A stretch of DNA of 64,000 nucleotides from Rhyacophila brunnea (GCA_022495005.1 JAGYXB010000020.1:558001-622000), one strand, 5' to 3'; counted from the stretch's first letter, positions 12,001 through 21,224 are shown. The notes: generated from the letters alone by a model not told the origin. Program-made: numbers and translations.

Positions 12001-13519
12001 TAGATTCTCTCAAGGTGGTCCTCCAGCCTTCTGCTGATTAACCGCTCCAATATCTTAACCAGCACTGGCAGAAGAGTGATTGGACGGTACGCCTTTGGGT
12101 CATGTGGTGGTCGTGTGCTCATCTTTGGTATAATCCTAAGGAGACCCTTCTTCCAACAGTCCGGGAAGATGCCCCTGCTCATGCAGTCAGCATACAGCCC
12201 GACTATCTCATGAGGTGCTCGAAGCCACTGTTATTGCTGATCCCATCAGGTCCGGGGGCTTTGCCTGCCCTGAGGCCATCAAAAATTAATCCCACCTCCG
12301 ACTGGGTAAGCTCAGGAGAATGGTGAGTCTCCAACGGCAAGATTGCAGATAGTCTTAGTTGACAGATTCTGTCATCTTCATGTGCCGTAGGTATGTCCTG
12401 TGGAATTAGAGCTTCCAGCAGTATGGATGCACACTCTTCGCTGTCCATCGCAAAGGTGCCATCGGGGCGCCGCATAGAGCATACATGGACTAATGATAAA
12501 GAAGACATCTATCGCATTTTTTTTTAAAAATTGAGGGCAGACATTGATATTTTGTTATTGTATACCTTTTCCACCAGGCAAGATTGAATTTATTTCAATT
12601 CGACGTGTGCAGTCGACATCATAAGATAGACAAATTCAATGCGCCCTATGGTATTTTGGACGACAGGCAAGTCTGCTATGGCAGTACTGATACAAATGAC
12701 TCCTGCTGGGTAACTATTGTTCATTATTAATAAATACAAAGGTATTATGCTAGGTATATGGAATAATTAATACGGTAATATATTGCGCATGTATGAAAAT
12801 ATTGACGTCACCTGGCGTACGATAAATATAACAAAAAAACACGAACAGCACCGCGATTTCCAAACTATCGTCTCGTGTGGCACCAGACGACATGACGTAA
12901 TTGTGACGTCAGCCAATACACGCTCGAGCGGGCAGCATGTATTGGCCGACGTCACAATTACGTCATGTCGTCTGGTGCCACACGACATGACGTAATTGCG
13001 ACGTCAGCCAATACATGCTCGAGGCATGCCGCCCAGCGCCCATAGATATTATTACGATGAAACACCTATATGTGTATGGTGACAATGAATAGCGCCACTG
13101 TCTGAGTAGCGTTATTTTCTTGAATGCTATTATCACTCCGGTAGTACGTCACAATGATGTCATATGACGCCATGTCGACCGGGCAGCTGGCACTCGCAAG
13201 TTCTAACATAGGGCCCCAGCTACGCTCCGGTGCGTTTCTGTCCATTTCGAACGCTGACGTAACCTGTGCACTATATGCTGATAAATATTTAGTATTACAT
13301 AATAATATGGCGTTCCATACATACAACAATATTTTTTTTCGAATTTAGGGTGATTCTGGTGGGCCACTCGTAGTCCACAACAATCATATTGTATACTGCA
13401 CATACTCAGTCGTAGCAATTGTATCGTTAGGGGTAGACTGCGGAATCTCAAACTTTCCAGCAGTCTATACAAGGGTTGATCACTACATCCCGTGGATTGA
13501 GAGTATTGTCTGGCCATAA
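1..13519 (+). CDS. snake-like (clip-type) serine protease, 3' six exons
   Basis: An S1A chymotrypsin-fold protease assembled from six exons: 1-97 (reading from base 2), 3717-3817, 7214-7363, 8998-9145, 12578-12709 and 13349-13519. All junctions are GT-AG and the phases close to 798 nt, giving 265 aa plus stop. The N-terminus (signal peptide and probable clip domain) lies outside the window. Visible are an activation-peptide Cys, an activation site read as NTL/VING, CGGTLI and LTAAHC (His57), HDIAL (Asp102), VTGWG, and DSCWGDSGGP (Asp189, Ser195). It ends in VYTRV and PWIESIVWP. Asp189 predicts cleavage after Arg or Lys. The Cys pattern and C-terminal end resemble Drosophila Snake and CLIPC proteases, which act in haemolymph cascades (Toll, melanization). 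Position 226 is Ala, not the usual Gly. Introns hold many mobile elements. The protease call is very firm; the snake-like assignment is an inference. Confidence 0.9.
166..600. repeat. tandem minisatellite, period about 159 bp, about 2.7 copies
   Basis: Units begin with TCACTAGGG(G/A)ACAAAAT at 166, 325 and 484 and contain repeated GACGCG and CAACATTGAGTCTAC blocks. The array lies just inside the first visible protease intron. A 125-codon open frame over it is a product of the repeat and is not called a gene. Confidence 0.75.
1417..2106 (+). mobile_element. hAT-type element, internally deleted
   Basis: Terminal inverted repeats start CAGTGTTTCCCAAA and end TTTGGGAAACACTG, the end type of many hAT elements. 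The inside keeps a decayed piece of a transposase C-terminus. No matching 8-bp target duplication was found, so the ends may have eroded. Confidence 0.65.
1630..1875 (+). pseudogene. hAT transposase C-terminal (dimerization) remnant
   Basis: Frame 1630-1806 reads [20 protein letters not shown], then [20 protein letters not shown]. After a shift the text reads LDVEPHL-like and [17 protein letters not shown]. This matches the C-terminal hAT dimerization region of ZBED5/FAM200-like transposases. It is broken by frame changes and lacks the catalytic core. Confidence 0.6.
2125..2400 (+). pseudogene. LINE reverse-transcriptase remnant
   Basis: A decayed frame reads [12 protein letters not shown], the motif after the RT active site in RTE-like LINEs (GLKINxKKTK). 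Later text reads [20 protein letters not shown] residues. No intact frame is left. It lies in a protease intron. Confidence 0.4.
2824..2930 (+). pseudogene. hAT transposase C-terminal fragment
   Basis: The frame reads [19 protein letters not shown], then [13 protein letters not shown] before a stop. TYLCExxFSxMxxIKxKxRNRL is the recognisable C-terminal signature of hAT transposases. It sits inside the element at 2653-3669. Confidence 0.6.
3264..3600. repeat. hairpin MITE nested in the hAT element
   Basis: Inverted arms at about 3266-3351 and 3515-3600 pair over roughly 85 bp, including GGGCCGGTTTCGTCCG and its complement. The centre is about 160 bp of AT-rich DNA. Confidence 0.7.
3717..3817 (+). 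CDS. protease exon with catalytic His
   Basis: Acceptor TTTGTAG ends at 3716. The exon encodes [20 protein letters not shown], then [13 protein letters not shown]. It contains Cys42, Cys58 and His57. Donor GTAATA begins at 3818, leaving two bases of a split Arg codon. Confidence 0.9.
4330..4545 (+). pseudogene. decayed LINE fragment, same family as 15780-16200
   Basis: The stretch with TTTCCAATCCTGATATTCTATAA, TTGGTCGCAGCCATAA, AGCACCAATAGCGAGG and GAGACGTAGACATTTT aligns by eye with 15985-16170, where the reading is jockey-like. Only DNA-level likeness is visible here. Confidence 0.45.
4571..4784. repeat. 214-bp hairpin MITE
   Basis: The ends GAAGATGCCGTAAAGTGAAA and the complement of TTTCGCCTTTTGGTATCTTC are inverted. 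The arms continue through CCCGGGTCGCAAAAA and a GGAATAGT block, about 75 bp each. It lies in the intron between the His and Asp exons. Confidence 0.75.
5588..6884 (+). mobile_element. pogo-like MITE (inner copy)
   Basis: It runs from CAGTCGAACTTGATTATTACG to TAGTTCGACTG and is flanked by TA at 5586-5587 and 6885-6886. The target is a TA inside an inverted copy of the same family. Without the 5929-6649 insertion it is about 570 bp, close to the 590-bp copy at 35633. Confidence 0.7.
5929..6649. mobile_element. hAT-like MITE with 8-bp target duplication
   Basis: The ends are CAGTGGCGGCTC and GAGCCGCCCCTG. The flanks are GTCATAAA at 5921-5928 and 6650-6657, an exact 8-bp duplication. No open frame is visible. 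It interrupts the inner pogo-like copy. Confidence 0.8.
7214..7363 (+). CDS. protease exon with catalytic Asp
   Basis: Acceptor TTACAG ends at 7213 and the first base completes the Arg codon. The exon encodes [22 protein letters not shown] and [16 protein letters not shown] carries Asp102. Donor GTAAGT begins at 7364, leaving two bases that complete Glu with the next exon. Confidence 0.9.
7448..7800. repeat. decayed copy of the TAGGGATTGCAA hAT family
   Basis: It begins TAGGGATTGCAATGCC, followed by repeated ACCGGTATTTCGGTATT and AATACCGGTATTC blocks, as in the full copies at 24953 and 50941. The far end is not preserved and runs into the foldback element at about 7790. Confidence 0.45.
7792..7966. 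repeat. foldback MITE with TTAGG-like core, right end truncated
   Basis: The left arm GGTACTGTTCGGTTATACGG... continues through AAAATAGCCGATAAACTGGA, then a core of GGTTAGGTTAGG repeats, then the inverted arm TCCAGTTTATCGGCTATTTT. The outer 35 bp of the right arm is missing. The full copy is at 45376-45594. Confidence 0.75.
8030..8180. repeat. minisatellite, 15-16 bp units
   Basis: About ten copies of a unit close to TTCGGGATTTCGGC(C)A. Two frames stay open across it, which is expected of a short-unit tandem repeat. It is intronic to the protease. Confidence 0.8.
8333..8400. repeat. end fragment of the GGCTCRCACATC inverted-repeat family
   Basis: CGTTAGCCGGCTCACACATC followed by AAAACTCGTC matches the left end of the element at 41024-41409. 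No opposite end is seen nearby. Confidence 0.45.
8691..8947 (-). mobile_element. SINE-like or 5'-truncated LINE insertion with 12-bp duplication
   Basis: An exact 12-bp duplication TATGTACGTTTC flanks it at 8679-8690 and 8948-8959. The left edge is a (TTC)n run, so the element points to the - strand with a (GAA)n tail. The body opens GATGGCGCTACAGCTCAAGT and includes GGACATGGCCTGCCCAGTTC-like text found at LINE 3' regions. Confidence 0.75.
8998..9145 (+). CDS. protease exon with FPACL and VTGWG
   Basis: Acceptor TTTTCAG ends at 8997. The exon encodes [20 protein letters not shown] and [13 protein letters not shown], then a basic surface loop. The Cys of FPACL is the usual partner of the activation-peptide Cys. 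Donor GTAAAA begins at 9146, phase 0. Confidence 0.9.
10165..10340 (+). pseudogene. LINE ORF C-terminal remnant
   Basis: The + frame reads [20 protein letters not shown], then [20 protein letters not shown] and a stop near 10363. GMTW..xRKLA also occurs in the remnant at 29440-29556. The R1-like LINE at 10341-12476 is inserted into it. Confidence 0.45.
10341..12476 (-). mobile_element. R1-like LINE, 5'-truncated, 16-bp target duplication
   Basis: A perfect duplication GAGCATACATGGACTA lies at 10325-10340 and 12477-12492. The element runs on the - strand, starts inside the RT domain and ends with about 200 bp of 3' UTR (10341-10548) without a poly(A) tail. It sits in the protease intron before exon 12578-12709, opposite in direction to the gene. 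Confidence 0.85.
10549..12476 (-). pseudogene. R1-clade reverse transcriptase, two frameshifts
   Basis: The frame from 12476 reads a KAPGPDGIS motif and is lost near 12203-12240. The next frame (ending 11403) has [57 protein letters not shown] and the RT active site YADDLLLL. A second break near 11403 shifts to [10 protein letters not shown] (ending 10549). That part ends with [13 protein letters not shown] and a C-x-C...H...C knuckle ending in DCP, typical of R1-clade LINEs. The endonuclease and gag parts are absent. It cannot encode a working protein as read. Confidence 0.85.
12578..12709 (+). CDS. protease exon ending in NDSCW
   Basis: Acceptor CCACCAG ends at 12577. The exon encodes 44 residues with [23 protein letters not shown] and NDSCW. 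Asp189 lies in this last motif and predicts a trypsin-type S1 pocket. Donor GTAACT begins at 12710, phase 0. Confidence 0.9.
12870..13025. repeat. palindrome with repeated TGACGTCA-type motifs
   Basis: TGGCACCAGACGACATGACG runs into AATTGTGACGTCAGCCAATA and is then read in inverted order up to about 12985. A third partial direct copy follows to 13025. It lies in the last protease intron. GACGTCA blocks resemble CRE sites, but no function can be assigned. Confidence 0.75.
13349..13519 (+). CDS. protease terminal exon with catalytic Ser
   Basis: Acceptor GAATTTAG ends at 13348. The exon opens with GDSGGPLVV, contains [18 protein letters not shown] and NFPAVYTRV, and ends PWIESIVWP before TAA at 13517-13519. 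S214-L215-G216 and A226 can be placed by alignment with trypsin. An AATAAAG hexamer lies right after the stop at about 13521, but no clear downstream cleavage signal was picked. Confidence 0.92.
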   Translation, partial: GDSGGPLVVHNNHIVYCTYSVVAIVSLGVDCGISNFPAVYTRVDHYIPWIESIVWP

Positions 13520-13686
13520 AAATAAAGTCGCAGACGGAAGAGAGCGGAACTTCAAACTACAATCTCCAAAGCAACAGCCGTACCCCACCTGATATTAAAG
13601 TAAGTTTTATTTATCATACTTATGTTGAAACCAGATTTAGGAATGTATTATCAATTCTAGGTATATTTTTCCATATTATTATTTAA

Positions 13687-15339
13687 GGCGATGTCTTTAC
13701 CTACCGGAGGCACCTAGCGGAAAAGTACGAAGCTAGCAATTTGAGATTTTTTTTTGATAATTTACAATTTCACGTGCATGTTTGCAAATAATCGGTTCCG
13801 TGCGGCTACGTTCGGGACGAAATGTGAGCAATTACATATTCATTATGTCGCAACACAGCGATGTGGAAGGCGGTCGTGCATAATCCACGGCTGTACAGAC
13901 ACGGCGGTTGAAGGAGGGTGTATTGTGTTAATTAATAAATATGTATCGGAAAACCTTAAAAAGAAAAATATTTTTTATTTTAAGTCAAAGATAAACTTAC
14001 AATTGTAAAAAATGTAATCAAATGTGAATTTGTTGAATTGGACCCTATCTTATAATTACATAATATATTTTATGATCATATTTATTATTAAAATATAGTT
14101 TATTAAGTTTTCTAAGCATCTCCTAAGAGATTTTTGACTAATTCATAGTTTTATTATTTTTTATTTATTTTAAAAACATCGATTTTTATAAAAGTATAAA
14201 TGTGTATAACTTGAAATCCTTTTTATTTATATCAAATCAAGCTTTTTTATATATTTTTTATAATCGAGCTTTATTTTAAATATTTTATAGATAGAAGAAT
14301 ACATATTTTTTTTATCGATTGTGGTTTGGCTTACGCAGAGCTTAACGAATTGTAAAAAACTAACCATCGCCGTCTGTAGTATTATTAAGAATTTTAAAAT
14401 GGATTTCAAGTTATTCAAATTTATAATTTTATAAAAAATGATGTTTTTAAAATAAATATATAAAATATTAAAACTATGAATTAGTCAACAATCTCTTAGA
14501 TTAAGCTTAGAAAACTTACTAAACTAAATTTTAATAATAAATATGACCATAAAATATAATGTAATAATAAGAAGGGGTGCGACAAATTCACATTTTTTTA
14601 CAATTCTAAGTTTATCTTTGACTAAAAATGAAAAAAAAAATATTTTTATTTTTAATGTTTTTTTTGAGATACTACTTACATATTTATTAATTAATACAAT
14701 GATTTGAGTTTCCCCATCTCCACCCACCATGTATATGCAGCCGCGGTTTGTGCACGGCTGCCTTCCATGACGCTATAAACGTGTCAGAATGAAAAAGATT
14801 TTAGTGCCACACTTCCTTGTCCCGAAACGATGCTGCACGGGAATGATGTAGCAACCGTGCACCTTAGTGCTTAAACAAAAAGTTTTAGAAAATAAAAAGA
14901 ATCTTGACTTGCTCTGCCGTCATTTATCTTTAATGACATGAAGTGTCCTCTGTACCCGTGTACTGAAACTCTGCCGAAACAGAGAAGTCAGGAGTTGAAA
15001 GTGATGAAGCTAAGGAGGGATCGGAATTATTCCGTCCTCCATATTATGACGCAGCAAATTCTTCAAATGCCTCAAAGTTGGGCTTGGTTGATATCAAGTC
15101 GGCGTGGCCAATCGGGTCCGTGTGTGGACGGACCCTGGCAAACAGCTTCGCTCGGTCAGATCCCATCAACGGGTAGTCAGTAGTTAATGACATGAAGGTG
15201 TCCTCATGTGCTGAAACTCTGCCGAAACAGAGGAGTCAGGAGTTGAAAGTGATGAATCTAAGGAATGATCGGAAAAATGTATCAAATTGCAAGCTTCGTG
15301 TTTTTCCGCTAGATGCCTCTGGTAGGTAAAGACATCGCC
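13687..15339. mobile_element. 1.65-kb inverted-repeat element flanked by TTAA
   Basis: Outer ends GGCGATGTCTTTACCTACC and GGTAGGTAAAGACATCGCC are inverted for about 58 bp. Both flanks are TTAA (13683-13686, 15340-15343). Inside, arms at about 13785-14230 and 14430-14870 form a second, larger imperfect palindrome. No transposase frame is visible. TTAA is the piggyBac target, but TAA (Harbinger type) cannot be excluded. Confidence 0.7.
14933..15280. repeat. duplicated block with R1-like 3' fragment between
   Basis: A block starting TTAATGACATGAAG and containing GAAACTCTGCCGAAACAGAG occurs at 14933-15026 and again at 15184-15275. The 160 bp between (TGGCCAATCGGGTCCGTGTG and on) resembles antisense R1 sequence at 10610-10730. 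A copied target flanking a LINE fragment is the likely origin. Confidence 0.5.
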
Positions 15340-15344
15340 TTAAT

Positions 15345-15480
15345 ATGGAATTTTAAAAACTAACAACCACCATCTGTAAACTGTATTAGTTCAATGAAAA
15401 TAAATACGTTGGACTAACAAAGTTTGATGTGTACTATTTATGTTTAACGGCGGTTAACGGCTTATCTCCACCCTTCGCCA
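15345..15480. repeat. right-end fragment of the CAGTGGCGAAG MITE family
   Basis: Contains ACTAACAACCACCATCTGTAA, TTCAATGAAAATAAATACG, GTACTATTTATG and CTCCACCCTTCGCCACTG, matching the right half of the full copy at 38580-39106. Confidence 0.6.
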
Positions 15481-15779
15481 CTGGACTAGGAATAATGAGA
15501 AAATGTGAAGATTTTTTTTCAAATATAATAATGGTCTTGCTTTCAGTTTTATATTATTATCTATGGTTTCATTCATTATCTTATAAGCCAGTCTATTCAC
15601 AAAAGAGCAATTTATTTCTACACACTATAAATAAGAATACTAAGGTACTTACGTTTGTTTTGTAATAAAAAAAAATGATTTTTATTAAATACTATTTTAA
15701 ATAGATATCTCCAGCTGTCTTGTACGTACAGAATGGTTTGACTTTGGCACATAAATAACACGATCATGCATTTTTGTAA

Positions 15780-16400
15780 TCTAAAGCGAAGGATCTTGGG
15801 ATAATTTTTGATTCTTCATTATCTTTTCACTCGCATACAACTTCTACAGCTCTACGTGCGAGTAAACTTCTAGGATTCATCATGCGACAATCCAAACCAT
15901 TCAAGAGTACAAGGCATGCTTACTTTTCACTCCCTTGAATCTCGTAGGTCTCTTTTGGTCTTGAAACACTTTTGCCTGTTATCGCGAGGGATGGTTTCCA
16001 ATCCTGGTGTCCTAATGAATTTGAATTTACATCATCCTGTCAATTAGCTACATGGTCGCAGCCATGATTTATTCTGGATCGAAACCGTCTCCTTGTGTCA
16101 AGCCTATCAGGCACCATTAGCGAGGGGTGCAAAAATAGTCAATGCGCTCCCCAAAGACGTAGACATTTTCGGTGACGTGCTGTGTATTTTGTATTCGAAA
16201 ATTGTGTGTTTTCAATTTTTTTTCTGTATAAAATTGTACTTAGAGTCTTTAATCTATAATCTGGCGTTCACGTCACGACGGAAAGCATTGTGCCATCGCG
16301 TTCGACTGTTGCAAGTTTTCAATGGGAGGGAATGAGAGGGAATGCAGTGCTGAATGCTGAAGCGGGGAACCGCACGCCAGCTTATAGAAGACAGACTCTA
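15780..16400 (+). pseudogene. jockey-like LINE C-terminal remnant
   Basis: The frame at 15789-15948 reads KDLGIIFDSSLSFHSHTTS, then ALRASKLLGFIMRQSKPF. This is the region after the RT active site in jockey-type LINEs. It breaks before text reading LESRRSLLVLKHF and IVNALPKDVDIFGD, the usual C-terminal end. The fragment has no RT catalytic core. Confidence 0.6.
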
Positions 16401-16770
16401 ATTATGTTTTTATTTTTACTTTTTATTATTATTCTTATTATTTTATATATTGTCTTCTTCTTTCTTGTGAGGGTAATATTTGTTATAATGTAAATCTCAT
16501 GTTTTGTACGTCTTGAATTTAGATTTGTTATGTCAACATTTTTTTTGTTTTCTTAAATAAATACCAACCTCTATGAGAAAACATTTAATAATCGATATTT
16601 CCAACGGCCATTGTATGCGTAAATGGTCTAATTTTGACAGGTGGCTTGAACACTGATAACTAATACATTGTATTTAATTTGAGAAATGTTTGATAATTAA
16701 TTTCAAATCAGGAAAAGTTTCTTATTATGTAATTTTGTAAATCTATATGTGAAGTGGTCTTGTATTTGGG

Positions 16771-17373
16771 CAGTGGCGTCCCGTGGGGGTAGGCAGATTG
16801 AGCGTCGCTTGGGGGCGGCAGTTACTTGAAGGGCGGCAAATCGATTAGAATCATTAGGTATATATAGAAATAGCTACCTAAACTTAATAATGATGGAAAT
16901 ATCTTTCCATTCAAAAAGCATTTCACTGGTTCGAAACAAAATGTATTAATTAACATACAAGGTTTAACAGGGTTGTATTTTTTGTCGGGTTCGCGATGTC
17001 TAGTTTACTTCCGTTGTTCTTGGAGGTCAGTCCTTGATGACCAGCAATGATACGTGCAGATCTTTGAATTATAGGTAGGTACATACTTGCCTAAATTAAA
17101 ATTTATCCAAATATTTTTGCCAGTCACTCGCGAGTTTCGGAAGTTGCCAGGTGTATTTTTAAATCTATCTGAAACCGTTGACGCACAATATTTCTATTGA
17201 AGTGGACATAGGATTTAAATTGGATTAAGTAGTATATATTTTGTCGGTAATGTATCTATACAATACATTTCTTAGATATTTTAGTCATGAAAAGATAATG
17301 AAAAATACTGTATAAAAATGGGGTTGCATTTTGGCGCTGCCTATGGGCGGCATTTTGTCTAGGGACGTCACAG
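16771..17373. mobile_element. hAT-like MITE, TSD TATTTGGG
   Basis: The ends are CAGTGGCGTCCC and GGGACGTCACAG. Exact duplications TATTTGGG lie at 16763-16770 and 17374-17381. The interior has no coding frame. A related end appears near 52130. Confidence 0.8.
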
Positions 17374-17849
17374 TATTTGGGATATGATTTTGACAACTGT
17401 ATAGTCACATAGTAGGTCCAATTATTATTTGCAAAATACGCTGGTGCAAATAGATTTACATCGGCTTCTACATGTTACCAGCCGATTTAGGCCATATAGT
17501 AAGATATAATACTGGAGAGAATAAATAAATAAGGAAACATAGGTACATGAAGGATTTCACCAATGTTCGCCAAACCAGTTGTGTCAGTTTTATTATTATT
17601 ATTATAATAGAGTAGATATTATTGTCGTTTCATCATTTTTAAATGTTTTAAATTTGATTTTGATTTGATTTATCGCACATGTAATTCCGTGTATTAAAAT
17701 TATCTTGTACTATGTTACAGATCAGCATAATATCTCATAGGTGCAATTCGGTGCATCCACAAGACCCCCTGTCGTGAGCATACTAAAGCATATAATAAAG
17801 TAATGTATACGTGGATTTAAAATAGTCCGCCCTTTTCAGCTTTTACACA

Positions 17850-18000
17850 GGGCTCGAAATGGAACGAAGCGCACCGGAGTGCCGTTCCGGTTCATGAAAT
17901 ACCCAAAACTATCGTTCCGTCACCTGGAAAAAATAACTTGGCCATCTGAGCTAGATATTCCATATAACAAAAAATCTAACAGCCCCTAACCGTGTGTAAA
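17850..18000. repeat. fragment of the GCTCGAAATGGAA repeat family
   Basis: GGCTCGAAATGGAACGAAG, CGTTCCGTCACCTGGAAAAA and CCATCTGAGCTAGATA match the copies at 46510-47510 and 58660-58865. Confidence 0.5.
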
Positions 18001-18574
18001 AGATAATATAGTTTTTTTTATAAATTAAATATCTAAAAAAGTACCTAATTAAGGTGATTTAATATAATTATGTATATTATAATATTTAATAATAGTGACT
18101 AAGTAATTATTATTATTCAATTATTATGCTCACAATATACCCGTAGCATTAAATTGTAACAAAAATAAAGTAAAGAGTGTATGTGATGATTTAAAATTAA
18201 ATACGATGTATCAACCTATTTATAATAAAAAATAGATTTTATCATGATTATAATATTTTTTATTAAAATTAATTCACAGTAGATATATCCATATAATACG
18301 ACTTTATTTATTTACCCAAAATGCAGCTTATTTCTATTCATTTTATTTCAGTACTGGTACAGAACACGAATAAATATAACGGTGACAAAACAAATCACTA
18401 ATAAACAGAACTATGACATTTCAGGAAAAAATAAGATTTAATATTGAAATTGTCGTGTACCTACCCATCTCTATATTACGTTGTATAGATTTTTAATAAC
18501 ACCGGTTTTCAATACGCCGTAAAAAAAATCAAATGATATAATTTCTGCATTCCTAATCGTTGGAAAGCCTTAAG

Positions 18575-18915
18575 GCTATACCTCAGTTGAGGCATGGTCT
18601 AAGAAGATCGTGGCTGGGCGATGCACGAATTGTGCAAATGACGCGTGCTGAAAGAAATATAATTTGTCATATAAATCCAACATGCGTCCATTTAATGTTC
18701 TGTTTGTTGTTCTATTAGTAACAATAATAATATATTCATTGACATGTTTTCTTTTTCAAGTACCTAAATGGGTAACGTTTTTTAGTCATCTTTACACGAT
18801 TTAAGAATTAATACCCCCGTCGCCATCACGAAACAAATTGACCTGTCCACAGCCAGACTTTCGCTCTCCGATTGCCAGCGAGAACAAAATTTCGTCGCAC
18901 CTATAGTTGAAAATT
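18575..18915. repeat. interspersed repeat, inverted partner at 37125-37455
   Basis: Shared blocks include CTCAGTTGAGGCATGGTCTA, CATTGACATGTTTTC and GCGAGAACAAAATTTCGTCG in inverse at 37125-37455. A short piece also lies at 19575-19655. Confidence 0.55.
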
Positions 18916-18999
18916 ATTTGCCGTTTCACTGAAGTACAGTCCTAATTAAACGGGAGTCTAATCGGTGATGCCGGCATTGTTTCCCGGTGTTGTTTGACT

Positions 19000-19115
19000 T
19001 AAAATAAAAAAAAAAATTCTTTTTAATGTTTTCAGATAGTTGAAATTGTAAATTATCAAAAAATATCTCAAATTGTAAGCTTCGTATTTTTCCGCTAGGA
19101 GCCTTGCTACCTAGG
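19000..19115. repeat. end fragment of the 13687-15339 family
   Basis: AAATTGTAAGCTTCGTATTT followed by TTCCGCTAGGAGCC matches the right terminal repeat of that element, but the last bases are lost. Confidence 0.45.
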
Positions 19116-19119
19116 GCCG

Positions 19120-20730
19120 GCAGGTTATATGAAAGTATGGTGAAGCAGGCAAGTATGGTGAAAAAGTATGGTGAGGCAGGCTGGTAATCAATTTTGGCAA
19201 AATTTCCACGTTAACAGTGTATTATATGGGTACTTTATAATGACCAAAGTAAATCCTCAGTGATGCCCTGCATTTTTTTTATCGCGTCGCTATTTCTCGT
19301 AAGTTGTCAGCTATTGTTGGCTTGCTTCATTCAGTTGTATGAAAAAGCCGATTTCTTGCCTCTCTTTTTATTTAATGCCTCTATGCTCGCTACATTACCT
19401 TAAACATGTTAAAATAATAATTGTCTGCTTTGAAAAATGTATTATTTGTAGTATTTTAAAAAGAAAAAAATCATAATACGGATTATCCGTGATTTTCGTT
19501 TATCCGTGCCACCTCTCCCCACCATTAGCCCGGATAATCGGTAGTGTACTGTATGTAAATATTATGAAAATATTATTGGCCGTACATCAGTTGAGGCACG
19601 GTCTAAAAAGATCGTTGCTAGGCGACGCGCGGATTGCGGCAATTTTGGACTGGAACCCGTGCGGCAGCCAACCATGGCATATCCTGAGTGTCTGTATCTA
19701 TATAAATATTATCTAATTGCCTTGAACCTACGGCACTTTGACACCGACAGTATGTCAAGCTATCACAAAAAAAACATTATTCGGTTTTTTATCAACATTA
19801 TTATTTAATTTCGATAAAAGGTTATTTTTACTCACGGAAATTAACTTTTGTTTTGGCAGATATGTTTATTAATATATACGAAAAAGTGTATGCCATGAAA
19901 TATTTAATAATATTATATTATATAGGTACGCCATTTTAAGGCTGGCGGGTGGCGAATCCAATAAACATGGGAAACTCAGAAATAATGGGAACTGAAATAC
20001 CTAACAGGTAAAGAGAAGCAGGCAACCGATCTCGAATAAGGAAGAATACGGGATAAATTTAAACACGTGTCAGGAACACGTCATTCTAAGCATGACATTC
20101 TTTCTGACAACTGCTCTCGGTTTACGAACTCACGCTTATTCAATATTGGTGTATTTTAACACAATCACTGCTGACCTTTTAATTACCACGTTAATTATAT
20201 CTAATGGCCAAGTACTCCAAACGCGCCAGTCGCAGTGTTAGCACTAAATGAGTTTTAAGGTTGCAACACAGACTATTGCTCGTCTATAATGTGTGTTTCA
20301 TTTCGAGCAAACTCTCGAGCTTGTCCTGGTTAGAGAAATGAATATTAGGTATGGTCTAGTTATGATTGAGCTTGGAATGCTGAACAGAGGCTGTCGAGAT
20401 TAGAGCCTATCTCCATTACGATACACAGCCGCTGCAACAAGATGCAACGTCATACGTCGAATACTGACAACTGCTCTCGGTTTATGCATTGACGCTCATT
20501 TAATATTGATGTATTACGCACACTATTCCACGTCTATAATGCGTGGTTCATTTTCGTAGGACACATTCAAAACCCTGCGTCAAAATTTACTGTATTGGTA
20601 TATAGCCTATCGGAATTCTATTTGAATAAACAATAGCTTGAGATGTCAAGGTATTTATATAAAAAAGACGATTACTTGCGTAGTAGTTATATTAAATTGG
20701 GTGTACACTATTTTTCCAGATCAGCCATAG
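19120..20730. other. stretch without a recognised gene
   Basis: Mainly AT-rich DNA. Visible are a fragment of the 18575 repeat at 19575-19655 and two diverged copies of a block starting TGACAACTGCTCTCGGTTTA (20107 and 20464). No conserved coding frame was found. Confidence 0.5.
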
Positions 20731-20731
20731 T

Positions 20732-21180
20732 CATGGCCCCCACAAAGGGGGGGCTGACAGGGCTCTAGCCTGGGGGCCCGGGCTTAGGATGGGCCCAGCG
20801 TGGCAGATCAACCAGTTAAGTATGATAAAGACAAATAGAATTTTATTTTATAATTATTTTTAGTGTGTTTCCCGGCTAAGCAAAATTACAAATTATCTAA
20901 CATGGCGAAAGGTCACATGTAACTTTTTTATCACAAAAGAGGGTCGCGATCAGTGCTTGATAGTATGATGCTGAGTGCCAAAAATTCAAGCTAATTTATT
21001 TAAAAATACCAGAAATCGGTAAAACAATACACAGAATACCATTTATTTTACACGGAACCTTGGAGTTCCGCGGAATATCATTTGGGAAACACTACAGTGA
21101 CCTTAACCTTAGCGATAGGTTGGGGGGGGGGGCACCAAATATCGTGGTCTAGGGGCCCGCTTCAGGATGTGGGGGCCATG
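20732..21180. mobile_element. hAT-like MITE, CATGGCCCCCACA ends
   Basis: Terminal inverted repeats CATGGCCCCCACA and TGTGGGGGCCATG. The flanks GCCATAGT and CCCATAGC agree at six of eight bases, as for an aged 8-bp duplication. G-rich subterminal tracts are typical of this family here. Confidence 0.7.
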
Positions 21181-21224
21181 CCCATAGCATACCTACCTAA
21201 ACTATTTATGGTTTGGTTAAGCAG

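Noticed and set aside
13203..13517. 104-aa open frame on the - strand
   Set aside because: Antisense to the terminal protease exon.
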